Below, piece after piece: positions 1 to 8,738 of a DNA stretch of 64,000 nucleotides. The notes beneath the pieces are model-generated. The model searched no databases. It was given only the letters and a program-made list of their open reading frames with translations, and was not told the DNA's origin. The DNA lies in the NCBI GenBank assembly GCA_022601195.1, contig JAHZIX010000002.1, forward strand, positions 248,001 to 312,000. The letters are read 5' to 3'. Position numbers and translations under genes: made by a program. The first letter of the stretch is position 1. Each line of letters opens with the position of its first letter. The DNA is from Deltaproteobacteria bacterium. Lineage in GTDB: Bacteria > Acidobacteriota > Thermoanaerobaculia > Multivoradales > JAHZIX01.

Positions 1-1519
1 TAAGGGGATGAGCCAGAAAGGCGAAACCCTTGCGGGAGACTTCCGGCAAGAGGGCTTGCTTGCCCAGGTGGGCTCGGCTGAGCCGCCGCTGGGCGCCTCC
101 GAATTCGCCGGTTTGGCTCGACACAAAAGCGGACTCGGTGCCGCCGAAGCCGTCCGGTTGCTCGAGGGAACTGTTGGTCGGCATGTACACCATGTGCTCC
201 CGGCCGTAGTGGTACTCGTTCAGCCCTTGGGCATCTTTGACCAAGACTCCGCCGGTCGCCACTTCCCATAGATTCGAGGTGTCGCAGTTTTCGGCCCACA
301 ACTCGCCGTGCCAACCTTTGCAGAGATAGTGAGAGGGGTTGTAGCGCAGGCCATTGCCGTAGGTGATGTACTGATCGGCCTGCCCTGGAGCCACCTCCGG
401 GATGGCATCGATCTCCCCACCTAGAAGAAGCTGAGGTATCACCCCGTGGCCCAAGACGTTCTGAGGCAAGGAGCCCGCTGCTTCCAGGGCGGCCTCGGCA
501 TTCACCCCATCGGCACCTTGGATCAAGCCGTGGGCGACAGCGAAGCGCCGCCGGTTCATGTCCCGCAGGGTATCCCCCTTCTTGCGGACGTAGACCAGGT
601 TATTCCAGCCAAGACCGGCAGAGATGTCCGCGTCGATGACTTGTTCCGAGTCCGAAGCGTGCTCCGTCGCCAAAGCGAAGTCGAGGCCCATGGCTCCCAT
701 GGCCCGGATGACGCTCCGATAGGCAATGCCGGATTCGCCCTCGTTGTCGGTGCCTTGGGAATGGTAGTGAAGGTCGCCGTAGACCCACCCCTCACCAAAG
801 CGCGGCAGAGGAGCCTCCGCAAAGCGGACCCGTACCCGATTACTGAGGGTGAGCATGGCGGGCGGCAACTCGACGCTGGCGGCGGCCTCTTCGCAGGAAA
901 CCGAGGGATAACGAGTTAATTTCACTTCCAGATTGAGATCGACCAAGGAGCCGGGCCGGATTGGCTCTCCGTCATTTTGCTGGGTCACCGGATGCCATTG
1001 GACGGCGTGCCACTCGCTCGATTCAGAGAGGTCCCGTAGGCCGGAGCAATCCTCTCCCTGCCAACTCCGGCACAGCTCATGGGCCGGAGCAGCTCCGTTA
1101 TCCGGAAAAGGCCACCGCCCCCGAGTCAACTCCACCTCCGCGAGGTCGTCGAAAACATAAGTATCTTCTTGGGCGCCATTGTGCACCGTCAGGCTACAGA
1201 AATTCCCCAGGGAAAGGATGTCCGCGGCGCTTCGTTCCAAGTCACCAAAGTAGCCCCAATCCAGCTTGACATCCATCGCATCGTGGATCGTGATGAGAAT
1301 GGGAACCGAACCGAATTCGAAACCGCTGCCATCGGTTGCTTGAACCGGCTCGATTCGCCAGGGCACGTCGATGACATATTCGAAGGTCCCCTCTATCCCA
1401 CCAGCACCACCGGCGTCGAGGGGCTGAGCCCAACCCCCGAGCAGCCCTAGGATCGCCAGGAGCCAGGGAGCCATCTGAAAAAGCCGCCCACGGTCGCCAA
1501 TACAGTCTGTCAAAGCCAT
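1..1519 (-). CDS. Secreted PHP-domain metal-dependent phosphoesterase, C-terminus cut by window edge
   Basis: The reading frame opens at an ATG preceded by AAGGAGGG and runs off the left edge of the window (about 506 residues seen). The first ~35 residues form a signal peptide (hydrophobic APWLLAILGLLGG stretch). The middle part carries PHP-superfamily metal ligands: GDLHYH (His251 and His253), then ATEH (Glu286, His287) after an LDFALA strand, and a late FLAHP motif at the edge. PHP proteins are metal-dependent phosphoesterases; with a signal peptide this one should act in the periplasm or outside the cell, substrate unknown. Residues ~40-240 form a beta-rich N-terminal domain that I do not recognise. 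The gene is isolated: its upstream region holds a leader hairpin and a dispersed repeat. Family assignment is good; specific function is unknown. Confidence 0.8.
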   Translation of the reverse strand, partial: MALTDCIGDRGRLFQMAPWLLAILGLLGGWAQPLDAGGAGGIEGTFEYVIDVPWRIEPVQATDGSGFEFGSVPILITIHDAMDVKLDWGYFGDLERSAADILSLGNFCSLTVHNGAQEDTYVFDDLAEVELTRGRWPFPDNGAAPAHELCRSWQGEDCSGLRDLSESSEWHAVQWHPVTQQNDGEPIRPGSLVDLNLEVKLTRYPSVSCEEAAASVELPPAMLTLSNRVRVRFAEAPLPRFGEGWVYGDLHYHSQGTDNEGESGIAYRSVIRAMGAMGLDFALATEHASDSEQVIDADISAGLGWNNLVYVRKKGDTLRDMNRRRFAVAHGLIQGADGVNAEAALEAAGSLPQNVLGHGVIPQLLLGGEIDAIPEVAPGQADQYITYGNGLRYNPSHYLCKGWHGELWAENCDTSNLWEVATGGVLVKDAQGLNEYHYGREHMVYMPTNSSLEQPDGFGGTESAFVSSQTGEFGGAQRRLSRAHLGKQALLPEVSRKGFAFLAHPL

Positions 1520-1535
1520 TGCTTTCCCTCCTTGA

Positions 1536-1563
1536 AGCGCCGCGGAGATTCCTCCGAGGCGCT
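1536..1563 (-). promoter_or_regulatory. Leader hairpin next to the ribosome binding site of the PHP gene
   Basis: A 12-bp stem (AGCGCC.CGGAG paired with CTCCG.GGCGCT, one mismatch) with a 4-nt loop ends only a few bases upstream of the AAGGAGGG ribosome binding site. In the minus-strand transcript it would sit in the 5' leader and could affect translation or mRNA stability. On the plus strand it is followed by a short T-rich stretch, but no plus-strand gene ends here, so a terminator role is less likely. Confidence 0.4.
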
Positions 1564-1801
1564 CGTTTTATTGCGTGTTCTTTGGGCGGTACGCAAAGGA
1601 GGGAAATTCTTCGCCAACAAATCTTCAAAACATTTCGAGTGCATAGCACCACACTGATACCGGACTCCGAGAAAGAAGTTTCCAGCACCTCCATGCGGCA
1701 AAACTGCCGACGTTTCCATGACCGAGGTTTGGCAGGTGGCCCCCTGAGTGCCCTAACCACTTGCCAACACCATGCTAGGCCCCCCCGGCACCACACCCCC
1801 A

Positions 1802-1991
1802 CGAGCTCCAGCCGTTCCTCCTCACCGGATCCGTCGCGAGCCGGCGTAGATGCCTGTAGAAACAAGGATTTCGTTTCGAATCCGACACAGTCGTACTGTC
1901 AGTACGCCGAGGAGGGCTTCGGAGCGAACGATGCAGCAGATGCAGGCGGATCCGGCAGTACAGCAGAAAGTTGGCAAGAAGGAACGGCTCC
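1802..1991 (-). repeat. Dispersed ~190-bp intergenic repeat with terminal inverted repeats, copy 1
   Basis: The ends are inverted copies of each other: AGCCGTTCCTCCTCACCGG on the left, and the complement of AGCCGTTCCTTCTTGCC on the right. Read on the minus strand, the whole segment aligns by eye with the elements at 6777-6965 and 31743-31921, sharing blocks such as CTCCTCGGC..CAGTACG and CAGGCATCT near the far end. Inside lies a perfect odd palindrome, CGTACTGtCAGTACG (1892-1906). The element occupies the spacer between the divergent PHP and glycosyltransferase genes. A TAGAAT hexamer at 2003-2008, just outside its right end, could be a -10 box for the downstream gene. The rest of the 1520-2090 spacer shows nothing else I can name. 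Confidence 0.65.
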
Positions 1992-2090
1992 CTCCAACCT
2001 GGTAGAATGTCCCCGTTCCCAAAAAGATGGCTGCGGGACCGGTTGCCTCCATCCCCGGCGAGTAGAAGGTTAGGAACCTAGCTGGTTGCG

Positions 2091-4277
2091 ATGATGCCCC
2101 AAGATTCCCCTCAAAGCCCCATTCGGCGCGCTCTAGCCAGTCTTGGTAGCTGGACTGGTCTGTTGTGGGGCTTGCTGGTCCTTCTTTGGCTTCTGGATGT
2201 GACTTCCGGAGCCAGGGGAGGTATCTATGCGACTTTAGGGCGATTCACTTTTCCCTTGGTGGGAGTCGTCACCTTGGTGTGGGTAGGGAGCCAGCTGCGG
2301 CGCCATCTAAGATCTTCCCCTACTCAACTGCGGTGGCTCTTGCCGGGGCTGCTGGCTCTCTCCTTTGCCATTCGCTTGGTTGGTGTCGATCACGAGGTTT
2401 TCGAGCGGGCCTACCGGGATGAAGGCACCTACTATCACCACGCGGACAAGATCAACCAGGGGGAGTGGAAGCGGTTCAGCTTTGTCTATCCCCACTTTCT
2501 CTACTACCTAGACGGATTCTCTCTTTGGCTGGCGGGGCTCTTTCCGGAAATCTGGCACGGCTTGGCTTTGAACCTGTTCGGGGTTGAAGAGCACCTGGCT
2601 CGATCTTGGTTGATTCTGCGATTCGTCGCCGCTTTGATCAGTGCCCTCGTCGTGCTTCCGGTGTTTCGCATCGCCGAAGCCCTCGGGGGAGCTCTCGCAG
2701 GAGCCTTCGGAGCCCTGTTGGTGATCTTCTCCCGACTGTTCAACGATGGTTCCCACCTGTTCATTGCCGATGTACCCTCTGCGGTTTTTGCCACCTTCAG
2801 CCTGTGGTTCTCCGCTCGCCTGCTGACTCAGGAGCGCCGACGGGACTACCTATTAGCGGGGATGTTCGCTGGGCTGGCGGCGGCGACGAAATACCCCGCG
2901 GGACTGGTCGCTGTGGCGATCATCGCTGCTTGGGTGAAAGGGCGCCTGGAAAGTCGGCGATTTTCCTTCGACCTCATCTGGGCAGGCCTCATTTCCCTCG
3001 CGACCTTCGTCGCCTGCATGCCGACTTTCTTGCTCTATCCCCGGATCGCTTTATTCGGTGACCGAGGCATGCTCTTTGGGGTGCGCCAGTACGCCAAGGG
3101 AGGTTGGATCGGGGTCATGCCGGAGAGTAATTGGCAATACTACGGCGGAGAGCTGGCGGCAAGTTTTGGCTTAGTCGCATTGATACTGGGCATCGCGGGG
3201 CTCTTCTTGCTGGGTCGAAGCCGCGGCTGGAGGCTCCTTTGGTTGCTCGCCTTTCCCGCAGCCTATTTGCTGTTGGTGGGCTCCATGAACATGGTGGTCC
3301 GACGCAACCTCTTTCCCGCTCTGCCCTCTTTGGCGGCGGTGCTCGGCATTGGTTTGGGGGTGCTGGTCTACTCCCTCGCCCGCCTGCGGCCTCCCTGGAG
3401 CACCGCCGCGGCGGCCACTCTGGGCCTTGCCGCCCTAGCCCAACCGGTTTCCTGGGCCAGCCTCGACACCCTAGCGCTGGCGCGGCCCAGCACTCGAGAC
3501 GTGGCCTCTCAGTGGATCTCGGAAAATCTTCCTCCGGGGTCCGGCATCATCAAAGAGTCCTATACGCCTCGGCTAGATCGCAACCGTTTCGCCTTGCGGC
3601 AGAGCCGCTTTGCGGCCCGAATCCCCCTCGAGGAGATCCGGCGGCCCCATCACGATTTTCTCTTGCTGGCCCGGCCGGCCTATCAGAGATTCCTCGATGG
3701 CAAGGAGTTGACGAAAGAGCATCACCACGAATTCGGTCGACGTTACCGGGAGATCCTCGCCGATTTTCCGAAGGTAAAGGAATTTGCTCCTGGGCTCGGG
3801 CGCCGAGGAGCCTGGTTGGAGCTCTATCAGATCCCCCCCTTGCCGGGAGCCCATGGGGAAGAGGGAAGCATTCCGGCCTCCGTGGCGTTCCTGTCGCACG
3901 GCTCCATGCGACCAGAGGGCTCGGCAACCGTTCATTATGCTGCAACCGGGCAGTGGAGCCTTTTCAAAGCCCTCTTGGAGGAAGGTGATTTCTTGGTTCG
4001 TCTCCAAGGAGAGGTGCCTCCCGGCGGGGCTTTAAGAGTTTTGGATCTGGATCGCCGAGAAATCACCCAACGGACTCTTGGCCAAGACACCGAGGCCGTA
4101 ATCACCCTACCGAGACAGGACAAATACCTCTTTTATTTGGACCTACCACCTGGAAGCTCCCTCTCCAGCTTCGAGGTTTCTCGATTCGAAATAACCGAGT
4201 CTGAAAGCCCCGAACTCGAAGGAACCGCTCTCGAAGGAACCGCTCTCGAAAAGACCCCGGCCCCAAGACCTCTGTAG
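2091..4277 (+). CDS. GT-C type membrane glycosyltransferase (PMT/ArnT-like, GT39/GT83 group)
   Basis: The 728-residue protein has about ten or more hydrophobic helices in its first ~460 residues and a soluble C-terminal part. The first periplasmic loop carries the acidic Asp-Glu pair typical of GT-C enzymes (YRDEGTYY, residues 110-111), followed by YPHFLYY. This family moves sugars from lipid-phosphate donors to lipids or proteins at the outer face of the inner membrane. Donor and acceptor cannot be told from sequence. The last ~15 residues are encoded by 15-bp tandem repeats (EGTAL units) and are probably a recent, non-conserved extension. Two adjacent ATGs are possible starts and neither has a clear ribosome binding site. 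It converges with the next gene, leaving only two bases between the stop codons. Confidence 0.75.
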   Translation: MMPQDSPQSPIRRALASLGSWTGLLWGLLVLLWLLDVTSGARGGIYATLGRFTFPLVGVVTLVWVGSQLRRHLRSSPTQLRWLLPGLLALSFAIRLVGVDHEVFERAYRDEGTYYHHADKINQGEWKRFSFVYPHFLYYLDGFSLWLAGLFPEIWHGLALNLFGVEEHLARSWLILRFVAALISALVVLPVFRIAEALGGALAGAFGALLVIFSRLFNDGSHLFIADVPSAVFATFSLWFSARLLTQERRRDYLLAGMFAGLAAATKYPAGLVAVAIIAAWVKGRLESRRFSFDLIWAGLISLATFVACMPTFLLYPRIALFGDRGMLFGVRQYAKGGWIGVMPESNWQYYGGELAASFGLVALILGIAGLFLLGRSRGWRLLWLLAFPAAYLLLVGSMNMVVRRNLFPALPSLAAVLGIGLGVLVYSLARLRPPWSTAAAATLGLAALAQPVSWASLDTLALARPSTRDVASQWISENLPPGSGIIKESYTPRLDRNRFALRQSRFAARIPLEEIRRPHHDFLLLARPAYQRFLDGKELTKEHHHEFGRRYREILADFPKVKEFAPGLGRRGAWLELYQIPPLPGAHGEEGSIPASVAFLSHGSMRPEGSATVHYAATGQWSLFKALLEEGDFLVRLQGEVPPGGALRVLDLDRREITQRTLGQDTEAVITLPRQDKYLFYLDLPPGSSLSSFEVSRFEITESESPELEGTALEGTALEKTPAPRPL
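4197..4256. repeat. 15-bp tandem array at the 3' end of the glycosyltransferase gene (4 units)
   Basis: Four consecutive 15-bp units can be read: GAGTCTGAAAGCCCC, GAACTCGAAGGAACC, GCTCTCGAAGGAACC and GCTCTCGAAAAGACC. They are in frame and encode the Glu/Thr/Ala/Leu-rich tail of the glycosyltransferase. The unit resembles those at 10841-10930 and 23594-23683. Confidence 0.65.
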
Positions 4278-4279
4278 TT

Positions 4280-4690
4280 CTAGAGATTCCTCACCACGAT
4301 TGCAGCGACGAAACAGAGGGTTGCCATCAAGATTCCAAAGAAAGGAACCTTGAACCAATACTTCTTCGCTAAGACGAGGTAAATCCCCCCCATCACCACG
4401 GGCAGGGTCGACAACCAGGTGGACTCGTGAAGAACCTCGAGATGGAATAGGGCGAGGGGAAGATACACGCCAGGAATGAGCAAAGCAGCGAAGCTATGGC
4501 TCGCATTGAACCCCTTCCAAGCCTTCCAAACCGTGGTGTCCTTGGTGATGTTCAATGTCCCCTTCTTCATGGCTTCGGTCACGGCGGATTCGAAAGGGTG
4601 GAGGCGTCGACCGAAGAACGTGTAGACGAGATGAGCCGTTCCCAACATTCCAAAGATCGAGGCACCAGCGACAAATAACCACTTTTCCAT
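4280..4690 (-). CDS. Small four-helix membrane protein of unknown function
   Basis: The protein is 136 residues from the ATG at 4690, chosen because GAGGAG lies six bases upstream; an ATG six codons earlier has no such site. Hydrophobic stretches near residues 2-25, 55-75, 85-103 and 110-135 predict four membrane helices. The loop between helices 1 and 2 is polar and contains FNASHSFAAL. I recognise no catalytic motif and assign no function. It is transcribed away from the alpha/beta hydrolase behind it with a short gap, so the two may share a transcript. Confidence 0.65.
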   Translation of the reverse strand: MEKWLFVAGASIFGMLGTAHLVYTFFGRRLHPFESAVTEAMKKGTLNITKDTTVWKAWKGFNASHSFAALLIPGVYLPLALFHLEVLHESTWLSTLPVVMGGIYLVLAKKYWFKVPFFGILMATLCFVAAIVVRNL

Positions 4691-4713
4691 GGGGAGCTCC
4701 TCATTCAACCAGG

Positions 4714-5481
4714 TCAGCCCAGCAAACCCTTATCTCTTAGAAAGCCCTGCATCAGCTGCCAAAGGCGTTCCTTTCGATCCAGCAACCGATGATCACCATC
4801 GGAAAAGAGATGCAGCTCCAGCTCTTCGAAAACACTTTCCGTGGCGAAGGCAGCCACTCGCTGCCAGGACACGGACGTGTCTTTTTTTCCCATCAATAAC
4901 AAAGCTGGGGTCTGGTGCTGCCTCACCAGCCGTGAAATGGGATGAGCCCTCAGGTCTTCGATGAAACTCCAGCCCATCTCGCAATCGACGAGATCGGTTC
5001 GAATCTTCATGGATCCCTGCTCCTGCCATTGCTTCAGCCCCTCCTCCCCAAACCAAGTCTCGGCGGTTTCTGCCAAATCTACCGCCGGAGCCAGGTAGAG
5101 CCCGGCGGCAACTTTGTCCGGGTGTTGGGCGCAAAACCACATGCCGGTGAGACCTCCCAAGGAAGACCCCAGAACGATGACTCGAGGGAACCCCCGACGC
5201 TCCAACTCTCGATGCATGCGCTCCATGTCAAGGAGGTTACGAGATAGGGTCAACTCTCCCATCTCTCCCCCGGACTCCCCGTGGCCCTGAAAGTCGAAGG
5301 AACAAAAGGCGAACCCTTCCTCGAGAGCCTGACGCCGGAAAAACTCTGCCTTCTCCCCTTGCTGGGTGGAACCGAAGCCATGGAGATAGAGGATGGCAGG
5401 ATCTCCCGCACAGGGCTTGTCCGGGAGGTCGAGGCGATAGGCGAGAAGCTCGTCTAGGCGATCCAGTTTAGGCATGCTCAT
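4714..5481 (-). CDS. Alpha/beta hydrolase (serine esterase/lipase-like)
   Basis: The 255-residue single-domain protein has the complete alpha/beta hydrolase signature: an LYLHGFGS oxyanion strand (residues 31-38), the nucleophile elbow GSSLGG with Ser107, a candidate acid Asp201 (GKKDTSVSW) and a candidate His231 (SDGDHRL). There is no signal peptide, so it should be cytoplasmic. Its start overlaps the stop of the nuclease gene upstream by four bases (ATGA), which implies translational coupling. Substrate is unknown; serine hydrolases of this size are often esterases or peptidases. Confidence 0.8.
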   Translation of the reverse strand: MSMPKLDRLDELLAYRLDLPDKPCAGDPAILYLHGFGSTQQGEKAEFFRRQALEEGFAFCSFDFQGHGESGGEMGELTLSRNLLDMERMHRELERRGFPRVIVLGSSLGGLTGMWFCAQHPDKVAAGLYLAPAVDLAETAETWFGEEGLKQWQEQGSMKIRTDLVDCEMGWSFIEDLRAHPISRLVRQHQTPALLLMGKKDTSVSWQRVAAFATESVFEELELHLFSDGDHRLLDRKERLWQLMQGFLRDKGLLG

Positions 5482-6368
5482 TTCTTTCCAAGGGCGGTAT
5501 TCAGCAATCCGGCAAGGCGGAAGCCACCGAGAAGAAGTTGTTCACCAATGACTCCTCGCGCTCTTGCCAAATAGGCCTCAGAGGGATAGCCCTCGAAGTC
5601 GATACCGGCATAGACGGCGGTCTTTGCAAGGTGACGCCCCTCCTCGGCCCAGGTTCCTGGATCGGAATCTTCTAGTCGAGCGGCTCCCGGAGCAGCAAAG
5701 TCTCGACGAAGTTGTTGGGCGAATCGCTGAACGGGTGCCTGCCAACGGCCCTCCGGATTGACGAAAGGCAGCAGACCCGCGGTCCAATCCCAAAGGCGGT
5801 GAAGGTTTGAGTGTTCCGGGTCGCGGAGAGTAAAGAGGTTCCCTCCCCGGTCGCCGCGGGAAAATCCCTCGCCAAAGCGACTGACGGTATGAAGCGGTTG
5901 GTGTACGTCCCCCACCAAATGAACGAGCACCCGCAGCATCCATGCTTTTTGGAGATCATCGGCGTCAGCATCGGAGAGCACTTCTACCGCTCGACGGATG
6001 GCCCAGACTGCGTTGTAGGGGTCCGGCCCTGGCAAGGTCTCCCACTCTCCCTCATCGAGACCCTCGCCGATGGGAAGGTTGATGTAATGCCAATGATCAA
6101 AGGCTGTAGGGCCCTCGGATCGCAAAGCGTCCATCCACGTAGAGGCTGGAACGAAGTGATCAAACCGGGGTTCGAAGGGAGCCAAGAGAGCGATCAAACG
6201 ATCTACTTCCGAGCGGGTGTCGGAATCGAGCTCCTCGTAGGCCAACTGTGCGGTCACCAGGTGGCCCGTGGGCCCCCAAGCTAGAGCGGAGGAAGAATAC
6301 GTCAAAGCCGCTAGTAGGGCGACTACGGCCCCCCTTTGCAGAGACTTCCTCAGCCCCAAATGCCTCAA
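5478..6368 (-). CDS. Secreted S1/P1-type zinc nuclease
   Basis: S1/P1 nucleases cleave single-stranded nucleic acids and use three zinc ions, one bound by the N-terminal Trp of the mature enzyme. Here a signal peptide (VVALLAALTYSSSALA) ends exactly before WGPTGH, giving that N-terminal Trp and a His ligand. Further ligands follow in STWMD, FDHWHY and LVHLVGDVHQPLH. I chose a TTG start whose last two bases lie in the DUF427 stop codon (TTGA), with GAGG seven bases upstream. It gives a normal-length signal peptide and 296 residues. The alternative start at 6449 would add 27 residues and overlap the neighbour by 85 bp. It is translationally coupled to the alpha/beta hydrolase downstream. Confidence 0.85.
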   Translation of the reverse strand: MRHLGLRKSLQRGAVVALLAALTYSSSALAWGPTGHLVTAQLAYEELDSDTRSEVDRLIALLAPFEPRFDHFVPASTWMDALRSEGPTAFDHWHYINLPIGEGLDEGEWETLPGPDPYNAVWAIRRAVEVLSDADADDLQKAWMLRVLVHLVGDVHQPLHTVSRFGEGFSRGDRGGNLFTLRDPEHSNLHRLWDWTAGLLPFVNPEGRWQAPVQRFAQQLRRDFAAPGAARLEDSDPGTWAEEGRHLAKTAVYAGIDFEGYPSEAYLARARGVIGEQLLLGGFRLAGLLNTALGKK

Positions 6369-6649
6369 TCCACTACCTCGACGCCGCGCCAAAAGGCGAT
6401 CCGCCCAGCGATCTGACTCGCCTCCTTGAAGGGCGAGGGGTAAAACCAAGCGGCGTCCCGGTTCACTTCCCCTTCCACTTCCAGGTGGTAGTAGCTAGCT
6501 TCTCCCTTCCAATGACACTGGGTGCGATGAGCACTGTCGCGCAGGAAGTCCTTTTCTACAGATTCGACGGGGAAATAGTGGTTCCCTTCCACGACGACCG
6601 TTTGGTCACTCTCGGCGATGATCGTTCCGTTCCAGATGGCTCGTGGCAT
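6365..6649 (-). CDS. DUF427 family protein
   Basis: The 94-residue protein matches the DUF427 pattern by eye: WNGTIIAES near the start, then HYFPVESV, TQCHWKGEASYYHLE around residues 43-57, and AAWFYPSPFKEA followed by GRIAFW. The family is a small beta-barrel fold without an established reaction. The start has a strong AAGGAGG site. It is the first gene of a four-gene minus-strand cluster with the S1/P1 nuclease, the hydrolase and the small membrane protein. Confidence 0.8.
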   Translation of the reverse strand: MPRAIWNGTIIAESDQTVVVEGNHYFPVESVEKDFLRDSAHRTQCHWKGEASYYHLEVEGEVNRDAAWFYPSPFKEASQIAGRIAFWRGVEVVD

Positions 6650-6776
6650 GGCAGATTTCCTCCTTGGCTAAGTCCAGATCATCCCACGGAGGCGGCCCAT
6701 CCCGAAAGACCGGTTCTTCGGTTTCAGCTGATAGGCATTCTATGAAAGTGGTCAATGGATCGAGACGTGACTCGAG

Positions 6777-6965
6777 AGCTCCAGCCCGAACTTCTTACCG
6801 ACTTCGTCGCGACACACCGAAGATGCCTGGAGATCCAAGGAAGAGGGCGTTCTCTGCGAGGCAGGCATAGTGGCCCTCTGTCGAGGCGCAGAATCGCCAT
6901 CTGACGCCGTAGATCTAGGCAGACCCGGTGTCTTACCAGAAGGTTGGTGAGAAGTTCGGGCTCCG
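6777..6965 (-). repeat. Dispersed ~190-bp intergenic repeat with terminal inverted repeats, copy 2
   Basis: The ends are inverted: AGCCCGAACTTCTTACCGAC on the left, and AGAAGGTTGGTGAGAAGTTC followed by GGGCT on the right. Read on the minus strand it aligns end to end with copies 1 and 3; shared blocks include GCCCGAACTTCTC, GGCGATTCTGC and GGATCTCCAGGCATC. It sits in the divergent spacer between the DUF427 and AlkP-type genes. A TATATT at 7015-7020 is a possible -10 box for the latter. Nothing else is recognisable between 6650 and 7036. Confidence 0.7.
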
Positions 6966-7036
6966 GCCCCGTCTCTTGTTCCCCTTTTCCTCCTGTCGTA
7001 GCCTGGGCTCCTCCTATATTGATTCTGAGGACGCCC

Positions 7037-8659
7037 ATGATCTCCTACCACCGAGCCCGTCTCACTATCTCCATCGGCCTGCTTCTGCTGGCTTCGGGCA
7101 CCGTGAGCTGCCAGCCACCGAAGGAGGAAGGGGCTCTCGGGGAACGCCCGAAGGTCACTCAACACCGACGTCCTCTCCTAATTCTTGGCATCGATGGTGG
7201 TGAGTGGAAGGTCATTCGGCGAATGTGGGAGCAAGGCAGGCTGCCTCATCTCAAAGCTCTCTCGGAAAAAGGAGTCACGGCCTCTCTCGGCACTAGCTAC
7301 ACCATGTCTCCGGTCATCTGGACCACCATCGCGACTGGTTTGCGACCGGAGGAGCATGGGATCGAAGATTTCGTAGTCTCTACACCCAATGGAAACGTAC
7401 CGGTGTCTTCTTCTCTCCGCCGGGTCCCGGCCCTGTGGAACATGCTCAGCCGCGCGGGTCGCAAAGTTGCCGTACTCGGTTGGTGGGCCTCCTGGCCGGC
7501 AGAGGAAGTCAACGGCTTGGTCGTGTCGGATCGTGCCCTCAAGGATCTCGACCACCGAGTCTACCCACCGGAATACCTGCCTCAACTCCAACGTCTGATC
7601 TCTCAAGCAGACGATGCGCCGAACCCCTTTGAGCCCACAGGATCCTCTCGGCGCCAAGACCAGCTGATCGCCCAGATCGCTCGCCAGGTGGTCACCGAGG
7701 ACTACGATCTAATCCTCGCCTACCTGCGGGGTATCGACATCGCCAGCCATCGTTTCTGGAAGTATTTCGAGCCCGAACGCTTCCCCGAGTTGAGGATCTC
7801 CCAGCGAGAGCTCTCCGCCAACGAGCATCGAATACCCAAGGAATATGAGGCGGTGGACCAGACCCTCGGAAGCTGGCTCGCGGCCGCCGAGCCGGAGCCC
7901 AACGTGTTGGTGATTTCCGACCACGGATTCCGCGCCCATAGTGAAGAGGTCATTCGGCTGGTTTTGGACTTTGACCTTCTCTTGGAGCGGCTCGGGTTTC
8001 TGGTGCGGGTGGATGGCAAGATCGATTTTGAGCGCACCGAGTTATTCACTTTCGAATCCGCGGACTATCGCCTGGTCAAGAACCTGAGATTTGCTTTCGC
8101 TGGTCGCCCGGAGGGAGGGAAAGTCCCTCCGGAGCTGGCCCAATCCATCCGCCAACGGTTGGAGGAGGAGCTTGGGCGCATCACCTACTCCAACGGCGAA
8201 CCAACCTTTTGGGTGCGGGATCCTCGGCGCAAAGAGTCCCGACGGGGTATCGACTTCGCCGTCAAGGTGAGCCAAAGAACCACCAACCTCGATCTACTTT
8301 ACGATGGAGACCCGGAACCTCTGCGGGGAATTCTCCGTGAGATCAGTCGTCTCTCCGGGGACCACACCACCCACACTCATGGAGTCTTCTTTGCTGCTGG
8401 CCCGGACATCGACCCCACAGCCAATGTCGAAGGCATTCGCATCCACGACATCGCCCCGACGATCCTCTACGCCCTGGGTCTACCCGTCGGTGAGAACTTC
8501 GCCGGCCAACCTTGGATGAATCTCTTCTCCGAGGACTTTCGCAAGGCGAATCCCCTTCGCACCGTCAAAGCCTGGGAGGTGAGCCGAGAAGGAACCGCTG
8601 TCACCTCTTCAGCGGACGAGGAGATTATTCGAGAACTCAAAGCTCTCGGATACTTGTGA
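7037..8659 (+). CDS. Alkaline-phosphatase-superfamily phosphodiesterase, probable lipoprotein
   Basis: I chose the ATG preceded by TGAGG; the protein then begins with a signal peptide and a possible lipidation Cys25 (SGTVSC), 540 residues in all. Upstream in-frame codons fall inside the repeat element. The fold is the type I phosphodiesterase/nucleotide pyrophosphatase branch of the AlkP superfamily: ILGIDGGEW gives the first metal Asp53, SPVIWTT the nucleophile Thr (96 or 97), VISDHGF the Asp-His pair, and a late GDHTTHTHG a further His. It ends in RELKALGYL, a tail I have often seen in this subgroup. Such enzymes hydrolyse phosphodiesters or transfer head groups at the cell envelope; substrate unknown. 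Confidence 0.8.
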   Translation: MISYHRARLTISIGLLLLASGTVSCQPPKEEGALGERPKVTQHRRPLLILGIDGGEWKVIRRMWEQGRLPHLKALSEKGVTASLGTSYTMSPVIWTTIATGLRPEEHGIEDFVVSTPNGNVPVSSSLRRVPALWNMLSRAGRKVAVLGWWASWPAEEVNGLVVSDRALKDLDHRVYPPEYLPQLQRLISQADDAPNPFEPTGSSRRQDQLIAQIARQVVTEDYDLILAYLRGIDIASHRFWKYFEPERFPELRISQRELSANEHRIPKEYEAVDQTLGSWLAAAEPEPNVLVISDHGFRAHSEEVIRLVLDFDLLLERLGFLVRVDGKIDFERTELFTFESADYRLVKNLRFAFAGRPEGGKVPPELAQSIRQRLEEELGRITYSNGEPTFWVRDPRRKESRRGIDFAVKVSQRTTNLDLLYDGDPEPLRGILREISRLSGDHTTHTHGVFFAAGPDIDPTANVEGIRIHDIAPTILYALGLPVGENFAGQPWMNLFSEDFRKANPLRTVKAWEVSREGTAVTSSADEEIIRELKALGYL

Positions 8660-8698
8660 GGATCTCGTTGCTGAGAATCTGGTTGATGAGAACCGAGG
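8654..8698. repeat. 15-bp tandem array between convergent genes (3 units)
   Basis: Three units are seen: TTGTGAGGATCTCGT, TGCTGAGAATCTGGT and TGATGAGAACCGAGG. The first contains the stop codon of the AlkP-type gene. The shared core (N)NTGAGAA resembles CTGAAA in the arrays at 10841 and 23594. The remainder of the short convergent spacer is featureless. Confidence 0.5.
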
Positions 8699-8738
8699 AC
8701 GAGCTGCCCAGAACCTGGTGTCTCCGGCTCTCGGCGAC

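Noticed and set aside
4143..4358. Pentapeptide-repeat-like minus-strand peptide (FESGS units)
   Set aside because: The pentads arise from the 15-bp DNA array read antisense to the glycosyltransferase; the frame spans two genes and is not a real pentapeptide protein.
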